Assembly: GCA_947259925.1 (NCBI GenBank)
Contig: CAMYOG010000031.1
Location: 1-64,000, forward strand
Length of the DNA stretch: 64,000 bases
Origin: Thermoanaerobaculia bacterium
GTDB lineage: Bacteria > Acidobacteriota > Thermoanaerobaculia > Multivoradales > JAHEKO01
Direction: 5' to 3'
This document shows, piece after piece, positions 52,012-62,197 of this stretch. The notes under the pieces were generated by a model. The model had not been told where the DNA came from, did no database searches, and saw only the letters and a list, made by a program, of their open reading frames with translations. Every line of letters begins with the position of its first letter. Position 1 is the first letter of the stretch. A program made the position numbers and the translations under genes.

Positions 52012-54092
52012 TCACCGCCGGCGGGCTTCAGCTCGAGCGATCGAAGCTCTCCCCCCGGGGAGAGGAATACGCGCAAGAGGTACTTGTCGGCACGGTCCAG
52101 AGCGATCTCGGTCGTCCCGTCGTCGGAAAAGGCGAACTGGCCGACCTCGTGGTTGTCACGGCTGACCACGTAGAGCCAGCCCTCGACAGCGGCGGGCTGC
52201 GGCTTCACCGAGACCCGGTAGCTGCCGGCCGGGAGGTACTCCTTGAAGACGATCGACTGGCCCTTGCGGAAGAACTGGACGCGAGTCGCCTCGGGCGCGG
52301 GCGCGAGTGCCGGGTCCGAAACGTAGGTGACGTCCGCGATCGAGAAGATGCGCCGGTCGACGAACACGGGCTCGGCCGGGTCGAGGCGGTACAACAGCAG
52401 ATCGGGCCCGGAGCGGAAGAGCCCGGGCCGGAACCTCTGCACCAGCTCGAACTCCTCGAACATGGTCTGGTAGCGCTCGGCGTAGACCTCGTGATGTTCG
52501 TACAGACGCTTCTCGGGCGTCAGGAAGCGGAGGTGAGCGTTGCGGGAAAGGAACAGGTAATCCCAGCGGGGATCACGAATCTCGTCGAGGGTGAGGCGGG
52601 CGGCGTAGCGCGCCTGGGTCCACGCGTAGCGCCTGAAGTGCGGCTGGGGCGTATACGCCTCTTTGACGAACGACGCGCCCTGCGGAATGTTGGCGTCGAT
52701 CCACTCGAGGGCGAGCTGCCGCGTGCCGGGTCGCACCCGGCCGATGTCCCAGGCGATGGTGAAGAAGGCGGGCTGCGCGAAGACCAACAGACAGAGCAGC
52801 GCGACCCGGGCGCGATCGCCCAGCCGACCGAGCCGCGGCGGCCAAGCGGCGAGCCCGGCCCCGAGGACGATCGCGACCGCCGGCAGGAGCGGCTGCAGGT
52901 TGCGCTTGACCACCACGTTCATGGTGATCAGCAGGGCGAGAAAGACGAGTGGAAAGATCGCCACCAGCAGGGTGCGACGGCGCCGCTCGGGAGGCAGCAG
53001 GAAGATGCCGACGATGCCCGCCAGCACCGCGACGATGCCGAACGCCGTGAACAAACCGAGGGCGTAGTAGAGGACGTTACTGTCGGTGACGACGCCGATC
53101 CAGCCCCGCCCGGCGTACTGCCGATAGCCGAACAGGATGTCGGCGTCGCCGGGGCCACCGAAGACCGACTCGAATCGCAGCCAGAGGGCGGGCATGACCG
53201 CAAGCAGGGTGGCGATCGACGCCAAGCCCGACCCGAGCAGGAGCGCGTTGACGTCCCGCCGTCGCACCCGCCAGTAGATCCAGACGCCGACGATCGCGAC
53301 CGCGCAGACGCCCGCCGGATACTTGCTGGCCGCGGCGAGCGCCGCCGCGACCCCCGCCAGCAGATAGTCGTGGAGCGACTCGCCGTCGAGCAGATGGGCT
53401 ACGAACAGGAGCGTCAGGGCGGCGAAGAATCCCGACGGTACGTCGCTGATCGCCAGATGCGAGACCTCGTTGTAGATCGGGGAGAGCGCGATCAGACCGC
53501 CCGCGAAGAGCCCGGCCCAGACGCCGGCCACGCGACGGGCAGCCAGGAATACGGGCACCGTCGTCAGCGCGCTGAGCGACGCCGTCAGCAACCTGAGGAG
53601 CAGCGCCGGCGAGTCCTCTGGCGCGACGCCGAACAGCCAGCTCGAGAGCTGGCCGGTGAGCTCCGGGAAGAGGCCGCCGACCCAGAGCGTGAACGCGCTC
53701 AGGTAGTAGAGCAGGTGGGGATAGTGGAACTGGGTCGGTAGGAGATCGCCGTTGAGCATCTCGCGTGCGATCTCGAGGAAGATGCCCTCGTCGTTGTGGA
53801 AGTGGGTGGTCAGCTCGAACGCCAGGCCGACGTAGCGTGCCACGAACGAGATCGCGGTCAGGACGACCAGCGCCCAGGTCGCGCGCCGGGTCTCGACCCG
53901 ATCGGCCGTGATACCGCGGCGCAGGCTCGCCCCGACGCCGATCGCCAGCCACGCCGCCGTCCACAGGACGAGCGCTTTCGACAGCCAGGCGGGCACGTCA
54001 TTTCCCGTCACGTCGAGCAGCCAGATGACGAGCGTCGCGGCGAGCGAAAGGGTGGCGACCGCGTACCATCTCGCTCCCCCTGTCCAGGTCAT
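52008..54092 (-). CDS. GT39/ArnT-like membrane glycosyltransferase
   Basis: The ATG at 54092 gives 694 residues. About eleven hydrophobic segments cover 10-460. The first large loop has HFHNDEGIFLEIAREML, with the Asp-Glu pair typical of the PMT/GT39 family, and LLPTQFHYPHLLYYLSAF follows. The soluble C-terminal half is periplasmic. Such enzymes transfer sugars from polyprenyl carriers to proteins or lipids. Donor and acceptor are unknown. Confidence 0.85.
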   Translation of the reverse strand: MTWTGGARWYAVATLSLAATLVIWLLDVTGNDVPAWLSKALVLWTAAWLAIGVGASLRRGITADRVETRRATWALVVLTAISFVARYVGLAFELTTHFHNDEGIFLEIAREMLNGDLLPTQFHYPHLLYYLSAFTLWVGGLFPELTGQLSSWLFGVAPEDSPALLLRLLTASLSALTTVPVFLAARRVAGVWAGLFAGGLIALSPIYNEVSHLAISDVPSGFFAALTLLFVAHLLDGESLHDYLLAGVAAALAAASKYPAGVCAVAIVGVWIYWRVRRRDVNALLLGSGLASIATLLAVMPALWLRFESVFGGPGDADILFGYRQYAGRGWIGVVTDSNVLYYALGLFTAFGIVAVLAGIVGIFLLPPERRRRTLLVAIFPLVFLALLITMNVVVKRNLQPLLPAVAIVLGAGLAAWPPRLGRLGDRARVALLCLLVFAQPAFFTIAWDIGRVRPGTRQLALEWIDANIPQGASFVKEAYTPQPHFRRYAWTQARYAARLTLDEIRDPRWDYLFLSRNAHLRFLTPEKRLYEHHEVYAERYQTMFEEFELVQRFRPGLFRSGPDLLLYRLDPAEPVFVDRRIFSIADVTYVSDPALAPAPEATRVQFFRKGQSIVFKEYLPAGSYRVSVKPQPAAVEGWLYVVSRDNHEVGQFAFSDDGTTEIALDRADKYLLRVFLSPGGELRSLELKPAGGD

Positions 54093-54161
54093 GTCGCGAG
54101 CTATTGTAGGAGAGGCGCTCCGGCCGCGAGCAGAGCGGTCCGACGAAGCTCGGCACGACCC

Positions 54162-54190
54162 TTGAACGGGGCCGGCGCATGGTAGACAAT
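54162..54190 (+). promoter_or_regulatory. Possible dnaB promoter
   Basis: TTGAAC (54162-54167), a 17-bp spacer and GACAAT (54185-54190). The start would be about 20 bp before the dnaB ATG. No strong ribosome binding site is seen, and a GC hairpin (GGGGCCC-TCC-GGGCTCC) lies between. Confidence 0.45.
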
Positions 54191-54219
54191 CACGGGGCCC
54201 TCCGGGCTCCCCGCAAGCA

Positions 54220-55569
54220 ATGCTAGAGGCCATCCAACCGCCGAAGTCCCTCCCGCAGAGCGAGGAGTCGGAGCGCGCGGTGCTCGCCGGCGTTCTGCTC
54301 GACCCGTCGCGCCTGCCGATGCTGTCGGGGAGACTCGCCTCCACGGACTTCTTCTCCGAGCGCCACCAGATCGTCTACCAGGCGATGCTCGACGTCCAGG
54401 CCGCCGAGACCGAGATCGACCTGCGGACGCTGCAGGCGCGACTCGAGCAGCAGGACAAGCTCGACCGCGTCGGCGGGCTCGCCTACCTGGCCAGCCTGGA
54501 CGTCGACCTGCCCGACCTCGGCCGGCTCGAGAACTACGTCGAGATCGTCAAGGAGCGCTCGGTGCGCCGGCGCCTGATCCAGGCCTGCCAGGACATCACG
54601 CGCGACTGTCTCGACGGTGGCGTCGAAGCTCAGCAGGCCCTGGGCAACGCCGAGGCGGCGATCCTGGGACTGGGTGAGGAGGCGATCCAGCGCGGTTTCC
54701 AGGCGATCTCGAAGGTCTTCCAGGAGACCATCTCGGATCTCGAGGAGCGGCCGGCCAGCGGGCTGATCGGCCTACCGACCGGCTATACCGATCTCGACAC
54801 GATGACCCGCGGTCTCAACCCGGCGAACCTGCTGATCATCGCCGGCCGACCGGGCATGGGCAAGACCAGCCTGGCGCTCAACATCGCCCAGCACGTGGCG
54901 ATCCGCGAGCAGCGAACCGTCGGTATCTTCTCGCTCGAAATGAGCCAGCAGGAGCTGGCGCTGCGCATCCTCTCGGCGGAGGCCGACGTCGCTTTCGGCC
55001 CGCTCCGCTCGGGGCACCTCTCCCAGAAGCAGTGGGACCGCGTCGTCCAGCACGTGCGCAAGATCTCCGCGGCGCCGATCTTCATCGATGACTCGGCGAA
55101 CCCGACGCTGCTGGAGGTGGCCTCCAAGGCGCGCAGGCTGAAGGCCGAGCACCAGCTCGAGCTCGTGATCCTCGACTACCTGCAGCTGATGCAGGCGGGC
55201 GGCAAGTACGAAAACCGGAACCTCGAGATCTCGGCGATCACCCGCGGTCTCAAACAGCTCTCGAAGGAGCTCGACATCCCGGTGATCGCGCTGTCGCAGC
55301 TCTCCCGGCTGCCGGAGCGCCGGGGCAGCGATCATCGGCCGCAGCTCGCCGACCTGCGCGAGTCCGGATCGATCGAGCAGGACGCCGACCTGGTGATGTT
55401 CATCTACCGCGACGAGGTCTACAACCCGGAGAGCGAGGACCAGGGGATCGCCGAGCTGATCATCGCTAAGCACCGGAGCGGCGAGACCGGTACGGTTCGC
55501 ATGGTCTTCCTCGGCCAGACGACCAAGTTCTGCAACATGGCCCGGCACGACGCCGGACCGCCCTACTAG
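54220..55569 (+). CDS. dnaB: Replicative DNA helicase DnaB
   Basis: 449 residues, full length. The N-terminal DnaG-interacting domain starts LPQSEESERAVLAGVLLDP. The RecA-like helicase core has Walker A GRPGMGKT, the LVILDYLQLM motif and the ALSQLSRLPERR and LRESGSIEQDAD motifs of the DnaB family. It unwinds DNA at replication forks. No intein is present. It is 25 bp upstream of alr, a common bacterial gene order. Confidence 0.97.
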   Translation: MLEAIQPPKSLPQSEESERAVLAGVLLDPSRLPMLSGRLASTDFFSERHQIVYQAMLDVQAAETEIDLRTLQARLEQQDKLDRVGGLAYLASLDVDLPDLGRLENYVEIVKERSVRRRLIQACQDITRDCLDGGVEAQQALGNAEAAILGLGEEAIQRGFQAISKVFQETISDLEERPASGLIGLPTGYTDLDTMTRGLNPANLLIIAGRPGMGKTSLALNIAQHVAIREQRTVGIFSLEMSQQELALRILSAEADVAFGPLRSGHLSQKQWDRVVQHVRKISAAPIFIDDSANPTLLEVASKARRLKAEHQLELVILDYLQLMQAGGKYENRNLEISAITRGLKQLSKELDIPVIALSQLSRLPERRGSDHRPQLADLRESGSIEQDADLVMFIYRDEVYNPESEDQGIAELIIAKHRSGETGTVRMVFLGQTTKFCNMARHDAGPPY

Positions 55570-55594
55570 TGCTCCCGCTCGGAGCCTTCGGCTG

Positions 55595-56731
55595 GTGACG
55601 GCGTCCGACGCCCTGGCGACCGACGGATCGCCGCGTCCCGCGTGGGCCTCGATCGACCTCGATGCGCTGGCTCGCAACCTGTCGCGAGTGCGCGCGGCCG
55701 TCGAGCCGGCCGGTGTCCTCGCCGTGGTCAAGGCCGATGCCTACGGACACGGATCGATTCCGGTCGCCCAGCGCCTGGCGAGCGAAGGCGTGGCCGCCTT
55801 CGGAGTCGCCTTCGCCGGGGAGGGGGCCGCCCTGCGCGGGGCGGCGATCGAGACCCCGATCCTGGTGCTCGGTCCGGCGCAGGAAGGCGAGCTCGACAGC
55901 TATCGCGAGCACGATCTGACGCCGACGATCTCCGACCTCGAGCGGCTCGAGCTCTGGCAAGGGTGGGCTGAGGCGCACGCGGCGACCGTCCGGGTACACC
56001 TCAAGGTCGACACCGGGATGAGCCGCCTCGGCCTGCGCGAAGAGCAGCTGCCCGAGGCGTTGCAGCGCGTCCGCAAGTCCCGCTGGCTCGAGCTGACCGG
56101 GCTGCTGTCGCATCTGGCCGAGGCCGACGAGCCGGAGAGCGCTGCCAACCCGCGACAGGCCGAGCGCTTCGCCGAGCTGGTGACACTCCTGACCGACGCC
56201 GAACGACGGCAGGTCCACATCCACCTGGCCAATAGCAGCGGCGCGCTCTACCTCGAAGGCGTCCGCCACACCATGATCCGCTCTGGCCTGGCGCTCTTCG
56301 GCGTCGACCCGGCCGGCCGACCGACCGAGCTCGAGCCGGTGATGAGTGTGCGCGCCGGCGTAGCGGCCCTGCGCGACGTCGATGCCGGAGCGCGGGTCGG
56401 CTACGGCGGGACCTGGCGGGCCGAGCGACCGAGCCGGCTCGCGGTCATCCCGCTCGGCTACGGCGATGGCTACCCGTGGCGTCTCTCGAATCGCTCGTCG
56501 GTCCTGATCGGCGGCCGGCGTGCACCGCTCGCGGGGCGGGTGAGCATGGACATGCTCTTGGTCGACGTCACCGGCCAGGAGGTCGCCCTCGGCGATCCGG
56601 TCGTCCTGCTCGGTAGCCAGGGCGACGACGCGATCGACGCCTGGGAGCTGGCTAGGGTGGCAGGCACCATCCCCTGGGAGACCCTCTGCCTGTTCGGCCT
56701 GCGGCTCCCTCGCCGCTACCTGCCCTCCTGA
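55595..56731 (+). CDS. alr: Alanine racemase
   Basis: 378 residues. The PLP Lys is in AVVKADAYGHG (Lys46). The second catalytic residue Tyr lies in the RVGYGGTW region near residue 270. LKVDTGMSRLG and IPLGYGDGYPW are other family motifs. It makes D-alanine for peptidoglycan. With ald at 24.2 kb, the window holds two alanine-handling enzymes. Confidence 0.96.
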   Translation: MTASDALATDGSPRPAWASIDLDALARNLSRVRAAVEPAGVLAVVKADAYGHGSIPVAQRLASEGVAAFGVAFAGEGAALRGAAIETPILVLGPAQEGELDSYREHDLTPTISDLERLELWQGWAEAHAATVRVHLKVDTGMSRLGLREEQLPEALQRVRKSRWLELTGLLSHLAEADEPESAANPRQAERFAELVTLLTDAERRQVHIHLANSSGALYLEGVRHTMIRSGLALFGVDPAGRPTELEPVMSVRAGVAALRDVDAGARVGYGGTWRAERPSRLAVIPLGYGDGYPWRLSNRSSVLIGGRRAPLAGRVSMDMLLVDVTGQEVALGDPVVLLGSQGDDAIDAWELARVAGTIPWETLCLFGLRLPRRYLPS

Positions 56732-56746
56732 ACGGCGACGCCGCGT

Positions 56747-57637
56747 CTACATCTCCGGCTCGCCGCCGGTGACCCGTCGGAACGCCTCCAGGTAGCGTGC
56801 GAGAGTGCCCTCGACGACCTCGGGCGGCAGCTCGGGCGGTGTAGATTCGTGATCCCAGCCGGTGTCGTCGAGCCAGTTGCGAACGTACTGCTTGTCGAAC
56901 GACACCGGCTCCTCGCCCGGACGCCACTCGGACGCCTCCCAGAAGCGTGACGAGTCCGGTGTCATGACCTCATCGATCAGCAGCAGCTTGCCGTCGAGGT
57001 GGCCGAACTCGTACTTGGTGTCCGCGAGGATCAGGCCGGCGCTCTCGAGCCGGTCGCGGCCACGGGTGTAGAGAGCAAGGGTCAGCTCACGCAGCTGGTC
57101 GGCGAGCTCCTGGCCGGCGCCTTCGACCAGGGTCTCGAAGCTGATGTTCTCGTCGTGGCCGCTCTCCGCTTTGGTCGCCGGGGTGTAGATCGGCTCCGGC
57201 AGGCGGTCCGCCCGTACCAGACCGCCGGGCAGCGCAATGCCACAGACCTCGCCGGTCCGGGTGTACTCACGGAAACCGCTGCCGGCCAGATAGCCGCGTG
57301 CGACGCACTCGAACGGCACCACCCGGCTCTTGCGCACCACGACGGCGCGCCCTCTGAGAGTGTCGGCGTGGGGGGCCAGGGGAGCGGGGAAGTCGGCGGG
57401 GTCGGTCGCCACCAGATGGTGTGGAATCAAATCCGACAGGCGCTCGAACCAGAAGTTGGTGAGCTGATTCAGGATCTTGCCCTTGCCGGGGATCCCGGGG
57501 CTGAGCACGTGATCGTACGCGGAGATGCGGTCACACGAGACGATCAGCAGGAGGTCGTCCAGATCGTAGAGATCCCGCACCTTGCCGCGGCGAGGCGGTG
57601 GTAGGCCGGGCAGGTCGGTCTGCCTGACGAGGTCCAA
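56747..57637 (-). CDS. purC: SAICAR synthetase
   Basis: A TTG start at 57637 is backed by AAGGAGACAAGAA and gives 296 residues. It makes phosphoribosyl-aminoimidazole-succinocarboxamide in purine synthesis. GKVRDLYDLDDLLLIVSCDRISAYD is the N-terminal nucleotide-binding region. PFECVARGYLAGSGFREY and LADTKYEFGH are the substrate and metal regions. It begins 12 bp after the cyclase-like gene ends, so the two are probably co-transcribed. Confidence 0.96.
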   Translation of the reverse strand: MDLVRQTDLPGLPPPRRGKVRDLYDLDDLLLIVSCDRISAYDHVLSPGIPGKGKILNQLTNFWFERLSDLIPHHLVATDPADFPAPLAPHADTLRGRAVVVRKSRVVPFECVARGYLAGSGFREYTRTGEVCGIALPGGLVRADRLPEPIYTPATKAESGHDENISFETLVEGAGQELADQLRELTLALYTRGRDRLESAGLILADTKYEFGHLDGKLLLIDEVMTPDSSRFWEASEWRPGEEPVSFDKQYVRNWLDDTGWDHESTPPELPPEVVEGTLARYLEAFRRVTGGEPEM

Positions 57638-57649
57638 TTCTTGTCTCCT

Positions 57650-59668
57650 TCAGGTTCGGCGGCGATGGGCCTTCGGGCCGGTCGCCAGTTCGAAGTCTTT
57701 CTCCACCTCGGCCAGCAGTGTAGTGCCCGGGAGCGGTTCCAGCTCCTGGGTCGTCCACGATCCGCCGTCGATCAGCTCGTAGACCGCCAGCGAGCCGAGT
57801 CCCTTGAGTCGAGCGAGCCCGAGCTTGCGAATGCCGACCGTGATCTGACCGCTCCCCTCGTCGAACGACAGCGCCACGTAGCGTCGGCGCCCCTCCGCGG
57901 CGCGATACAGGCTGGCGGCCGCCGGTGAGTGGGCCAGGTGGTCGATGAAGCGCTGCGTCGCCACGATCCCCTCGTTGATCAGCACGCCGCTCTCGTTGAC
58001 GTAGGCGTAGAACGGCCGCGACTCCTCGATCCGGTCGGCGATCTGTACGGTCTCCTGCGCCACCGGCTTGAAGAACCGGTCGACCTCGGTCGGGTCGTAG
58101 CCGCGGCTGAGCAGCGAGGTCTTGACGTCGTCGATCTCCTGCGACGTCTTACCGGTGACCAGGCGGGTCAGCTCGACGATGCCGTGGCCGAAGAACTCGT
58201 AGCGCTGCTCTCCGCCCGCCGCCTCGATCGGCAGCAGCCGGTACTTGCCGTAGTTGAGCGCGATGCGCAGCCCGCGGTCGAACTGAAAGCCCTCGGCGCG
58301 CGACCGTCGGTAGAAGCGCTGCAGGTGCACCGCCGCGGCCGCCAGCCGGGTCGGAAAGCGGCCGGAGTAGAGCGCGCCGTCGCCGAGATACTTCTCGAGC
58401 TGCAACCGGTGGTCCTTGGTCATCTGGTTCACTCGTCGCTGGAATCGGAAGATCTGGCGAATCGAGTCGTCCTGGGTCCCTTTGCCCGACCGCCGGAGCG
58501 CCGATACGATCGCCGAGAACTCGGTGATGTCGTAGATCAGGCCGAAGCGCTGGACCAGGGGATCCACCACCCAGGGCGTCATGAAGTCCATCGGCCGCGT
58601 GCTCTCGGACAGCTCGATCTCCTTGCGGCCGCTGAGCGCCAGACCGGCGGCGGCAGCCGAGCACCTGAGCTGGGCGCCATCGTCCTGGATCGGCAACACC
58701 AATCGGCGGAGAGCCGCGAGCAGCTCGAACTCCCTCAGCCGATCGACCAGGTTGTCCCACACCTTGATCCAGCTCGGCGGCAGGAAACGATCCTCGTCGT
58801 AGTCGGCCTGACGGGCCAGGAAGTCGACGTAGCCGGAGCGTGACAGGAAGTGACGCGAGTCTTCGTGGCCGTCCATCCCGAGCAGCCCGGCCATCGATTT
58901 GCGGAACCCGGGATCCTCGAGGCGGTGATCGTGCCAGGCGACCAGGTTGCCCAGACGCGCGCGAAACTCGCGCCCGTCGATGCGCAGGTTGCCCCTGAAG
59001 AAGCTGCTCAGCTCGGCAAGATCGGGGCTGACATGGTCCTCGGTCAGGATCAGCACGTTGTCCCGCATCCTCGCCAGCAGGCTGGGGAAGTGATCCCGCT
59101 CCGGCTCTTCGGTGACGCTCGACACCCGGCGGGCGACGTCGTAGGAGACCGACAGCGCCCTGTCGAGATAGCGGTTGAAGACCAGGTACTTGAGCTGGTC
59201 GCCACGCGCCTTGCCGACCTGTAGATCGGCACGTCGGATCCGTCGTGGGCTCTCCTTGAACAGACGGGCGACCGCCACCGAGTGATAGAGCCAGAAGATG
59301 CTCGGATAGAGCCTGCCGAAGCTGGCGCTCGCGGCATTCTCGCTCACCCGTTCGAGCAGGCTCGCATACCGTTGCCACGCCGCGTTCGCCTTGGCGCGGC
59401 CCATGCCGCGCCCCCGCGCCTCGGCGACCTCGAACTCCTCTTCCGCTTCGACGTACGCCGCCAGCGAGTCCCGGATCTCCAGCAACGCATCGTTGATCAG
59501 GACCGGAAAACCCTGGATCGGCGTAGCTTCCTCCTGCCGCAGGAAGATCCTCTGGGGGATCGGCAGAACCTCTTCCCACTCCGGGATCGCCGCCCGCAGG
59601 TCCTCCGGTGTAGCTCTGAGGAAGCTGAACTTGCCGCGCAGCAGGCGCGCGAGAGCGGCATCATTCAT
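57650..59668 (-). CDS. Large protein with a class III nucleotidyl cyclase-like region
   Basis: 672 residues. Residues 1-360 are mostly helical with no recognised domain. Residues about 372-500 resemble the class III adenylate/guanylate cyclase core. YDITEFSAIV has an Asp at 380 in the first metal position. EKYLGDGALYSG has an Asp at 430 in the second. Then AAAVHLQRFYRR and a GLRIALNYGKY strand follow, which fits the GIHTG-type strand. A C-terminal beta region follows. I infer cyclase ancestry. The base-selecting residues are unclear, so activity is uncertain. Confidence 0.6.
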   Translation of the reverse strand: MNDAALARLLRGKFSFLRATPEDLRAAIPEWEEVLPIPQRIFLRQEEATPIQGFPVLINDALLEIRDSLAAYVEAEEEFEVAEARGRGMGRAKANAAWQRYASLLERVSENAASASFGRLYPSIFWLYHSVAVARLFKESPRRIRRADLQVGKARGDQLKYLVFNRYLDRALSVSYDVARRVSSVTEEPERDHFPSLLARMRDNVLILTEDHVSPDLAELSSFFRGNLRIDGREFRARLGNLVAWHDHRLEDPGFRKSMAGLLGMDGHEDSRHFLSRSGYVDFLARQADYDEDRFLPPSWIKVWDNLVDRLREFELLAALRRLVLPIQDDGAQLRCSAAAAGLALSGRKEIELSESTRPMDFMTPWVVDPLVQRFGLIYDITEFSAIVSALRRSGKGTQDDSIRQIFRFQRRVNQMTKDHRLQLEKYLGDGALYSGRFPTRLAAAAVHLQRFYRRSRAEGFQFDRGLRIALNYGKYRLLPIEAAGGEQRYEFFGHGIVELTRLVTGKTSQEIDDVKTSLLSRGYDPTEVDRFFKPVAQETVQIADRIEESRPFYAYVNESGVLINEGIVATQRFIDHLAHSPAAASLYRAAEGRRRYVALSFDEGSGQITVGIRKLGLARLKGLGSLAVYELIDGGSWTTQELEPLPGTTLLAEVEKDFELATGPKAHRRRT

Positions 59669-59719
59669 CGTTGAGCGCGCTTAGCATAACCGGGCGGCAA
59701 CCCGGTACACTACTCGCCA

Positions 59720-61198
59720 GTGACCAAGCTACTCAAGACCCGATTGGCGAAAGAGAAACCGACTGGCCACGATCTGGTGCTCGTCGGCTGCCTGGAGCGG
59801 GAAGCGCCGGAGACCGGCGGGCTACCGACGCCGGTGGCCGCGGCCGCGCGCCGCGCCGCCGGGCGTGGCGGCTGGAGCGGCAAGAGGGGACAGACCTCCA
59901 CCGTTCAGGTCGGCGGCAAGAGCCCTACGACCGTCGTGCTGCGCGGTCTCGGACGACGCGCGCGTCTCGACCGCCGGGCGCTGAAGCGTTGGCTCGGCGA
60001 AGCGACCCGGGTGGCCGCGGCGGACGGCTTCCGACGCCCGCTGCTCGCCCTGCCCGCGCTCCAGCTGACCGCGGGATTCAGCGGCGCGCTTTTCCTCTTC
60101 CGTGAGCTGGCGCTCTCCGGCTATCGCTTCGACGGCTTCCTCAAGAAGCCACCGGGAGGGCGTCTGCGAGACATCCGGGTCGTGGCCCCACCCGGCGACC
60201 TGGCCCCCTATCAGGACGGCTGGAGGGCCGCCGGCAAGGTCGCCGAGGCGATCGGCTTCGCGCGCGACCTGGCGAACACGCCCCCGAACGTCGCGACTCC
60301 GGAGTGGATGGCGGAGCAGGCCCGCGGCCTGGCGGCCGAGCGCGGCATGGAGATCGAAGTACTGGGAACCGAAGAGCTGGAGAAGCGCGGCATGGGCGGC
60401 ATCCTCGCCGTCGGCGGCGGCTCGGCCAACCCGCCGCGCCTGGTGCGCCTCGAATGGGGGAGCGGCGATCGATCGGTCTCCTTCGTCGGCAAGGGCGTGA
60501 CGTTCGACACCGGCGGAATCTCCATCAAGCCGGGCGCCAACATGGACGAGATGAAGTTCGACAAGTCGGGCGCCTGTGCGGTCCTCGGCATCGCCCAAGG
60601 TGCCGCGGATCTCGAGCTGCCGTTCCGCTTCCGCGCCTACCTGCCGCTCGCCGAGAACATGCCGGACGGCCGCGCCTACCGGCCGAGCGACATCGTCCGC
60701 TGCTACAACGGCAAGACCGTCGAGGTGCTGAACACCGACGCCGAAGGCCGCATGATCCTGGCCGACGCGCTCGCCTGGGCGGCGGAGGAGAAGCCGGACG
60801 ATCTAGTCGATTTCGCGACCCTGACCGGCGCCTGTGTGATCGCGCTGGGACAGCACGGAGCCGGCCTCTTCTCGCACCACGACGACCTGGCTGCGGACCT
60901 GCTGGCGGCCGCGGGCGAGGCGAACGAGTACCTCTGGCGACTGCCACTCTGGCCGGAGTTCGGCGAGGAGATGAAGGGGCTCCACGGCGACCTCCAGAAC
61001 ATCGGCGTCCGCTGGGGAGGCGCCAACAGCGCCGCGGCGTTCCTGTCGAACTTCGTGCGTGGGGCGCGGCGATGGGCGCATCTCGACATCGCCGGACCGG
61101 CCTACGTCGGACGGGGGAACAAGCGGGCGTTCGGCGCCACGGGATACGGCGTCGGCCTGACCCTCGCCTGGCTGATGACCGGAGCCGGGCGCTCGTAA
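59720..61198 (+). CDS. pepA: Leucyl aminopeptidase (M17)
   Basis: A GTG at 59720 gives 492 residues. The catalytic domain has VSFVGKGVTFDTGGISIKP, MDEMKFDKSGA and the M17 signature NTDAEGRMILADAL. These supply the two-metal ligands and catalytic Lys/Arg. It removes N-terminal residues from peptides in the cytoplasm. It is first in a plus-strand run with two peptide-transporter ATPases and a TolC-like gene. Confidence 0.96.
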   Translation: MTKLLKTRLAKEKPTGHDLVLVGCLEREAPETGGLPTPVAAAARRAAGRGGWSGKRGQTSTVQVGGKSPTTVVLRGLGRRARLDRRALKRWLGEATRVAAADGFRRPLLALPALQLTAGFSGALFLFRELALSGYRFDGFLKKPPGGRLRDIRVVAPPGDLAPYQDGWRAAGKVAEAIGFARDLANTPPNVATPEWMAEQARGLAAERGMEIEVLGTEELEKRGMGGILAVGGGSANPPRLVRLEWGSGDRSVSFVGKGVTFDTGGISIKPGANMDEMKFDKSGACAVLGIAQGAADLELPFRFRAYLPLAENMPDGRAYRPSDIVRCYNGKTVEVLNTDAEGRMILADALAWAAEEKPDDLVDFATLTGACVIALGQHGAGLFSHHDDLAADLLAAAGEANEYLWRLPLWPEFGEEMKGLHGDLQNIGVRWGGANSAAAFLSNFVRGARRWAHLDIAGPAYVGRGNKRAFGATGYGVGLTLAWLMTGAGRS

Positions 61199-61207
61199 GG
61201 GCCAGCC

Positions 61208-62197
61208 TTGCCGCGCCTCCTCACGGTAGACGGCCTGACCATCAGCTTTCCCATCGACGGAAAGGACGTTCCGGTGGTCCGGGAGGTCTCGTTCGCGGTC
61301 GACCGGGGGGAGTTCGTCGGGCTGGTGGGCGAGTCGGGCTGCGGCAAGAGCGTCAGCGCGCTGGCGGTGCTGCGGCTGGTTCCCGAGCCGGGGCGCATCG
61401 CCGGCGGCAGCATCCGGTTGGACGATCAGGAGCTCCTGACCCTCCCCGGCGACGCCATGCGTCGGGTTCGGGGCGCCCGCATCGGCATGGTCTTCCAGGA
61501 GCCGATGACCTCGCTCAACCCGGTCTTCACGATCGGCTTCCAGATCGGCGAGTCGCTGCGCGTCCATCAGAAGCTCTCACGCAGGGCGGCCCGCGAGGCG
61601 GCGATCGGTCTGCTCGATCGGGTGGCGATCCCGAGCCCCGGCCAGCGCGTCGACGACTATCCTCATCAGCTCTCGGGCGGGCAGCGGCAGCGGGCGATGA
61701 TCGCCATGGCGCTCGCCTGCGGCCCCGACCTGTTGATCGCCGACGAACCGACCACGGCGCTCGACGTGACGGTCCAGGCCCAGATCCTCGAGCTCCTCGA
61801 TCGGCTGCGGGACGAGCTGGGCCTCGCGGTTCTGCTGATCACCCACGACCTGGCGGTGGTCGCGGAGACCTGCGACCGGGCCCTGGTGATGTACGCCGGA
61901 CGGATCGTGGAGGAGAGCTCGGTCGAGCGGCTCTTCGAGGCCCCCAGCCATCCGTACACACGCGGTCTGCTCGGCGCGGTCCCGCTTCTCGGGCGGCCGG
62001 CGCCGCGCGGCGGCCTGCCGACGATTCCGGGGCGGGTCCCCGACGCCGCCAGCCTGCCGGAAGGCTGTGCCTTCCATCCGCGCTGCGCGGAGGTGATGGA
62101 GATCTGCTCACGGGAGCTACCCGCCGCGTACGCTCTGGGCAGCGACCACCGCGCGAGCTGCTTTCTTCACGCTCCTGACCAAGGGGACCGCTCTTGA
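61208..62197 (+). CDS. Opp/Dpp-type ABC transporter ATP-binding protein (D subunit type)
   Basis: A TTG at 61208 gives 329 residues. Walker A is GESGCGKS, the signature is [15 protein letters not shown], and Walker B is [12 protein letters not shown] with a switch His in ITHDLAVV. The C-terminal oligopeptide/dipeptide region has [16 protein letters not shown], where Cys residues may bind an iron-sulfur cluster as in other DppD-like proteins. No permease or binding protein gene is beside it. Confidence 0.93.
   Translation: MPRLLTVDGLTISFPIDGKDVPVVREVSFAVDRGEFVGLVGESGCGKSVSALAVLRLVPEPGRIAGGSIRLDDQELLTLPGDAMRRVRGARIGMVFQEPMTSLNPVFTIGFQIGESLRVHQKLSRRAAREAAIGLLDRVAIPSPGQRVDDYPHQLSGGQRQRAMIAMALACGPDLLIADEPTTALDVTVQAQILELLDRLRDELGLAVLLITHDLAVVAETCDRALVMYAGRIVEESSVERLFEAPSHPYTRGLLGAVPLLGRPAPRGGLPTIPGRVPDAASLPEGCAFHPRCAEVMEICSRELPAAYALGSDHRASCFLHAPDQGDRS

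Noticed and set aside
54093..54219. Replication origin near dnaB
   Set aside because: There are no DnaA-box clusters or AT-rich unwinding region in the gap, and dnaB is not an origin marker by itself.
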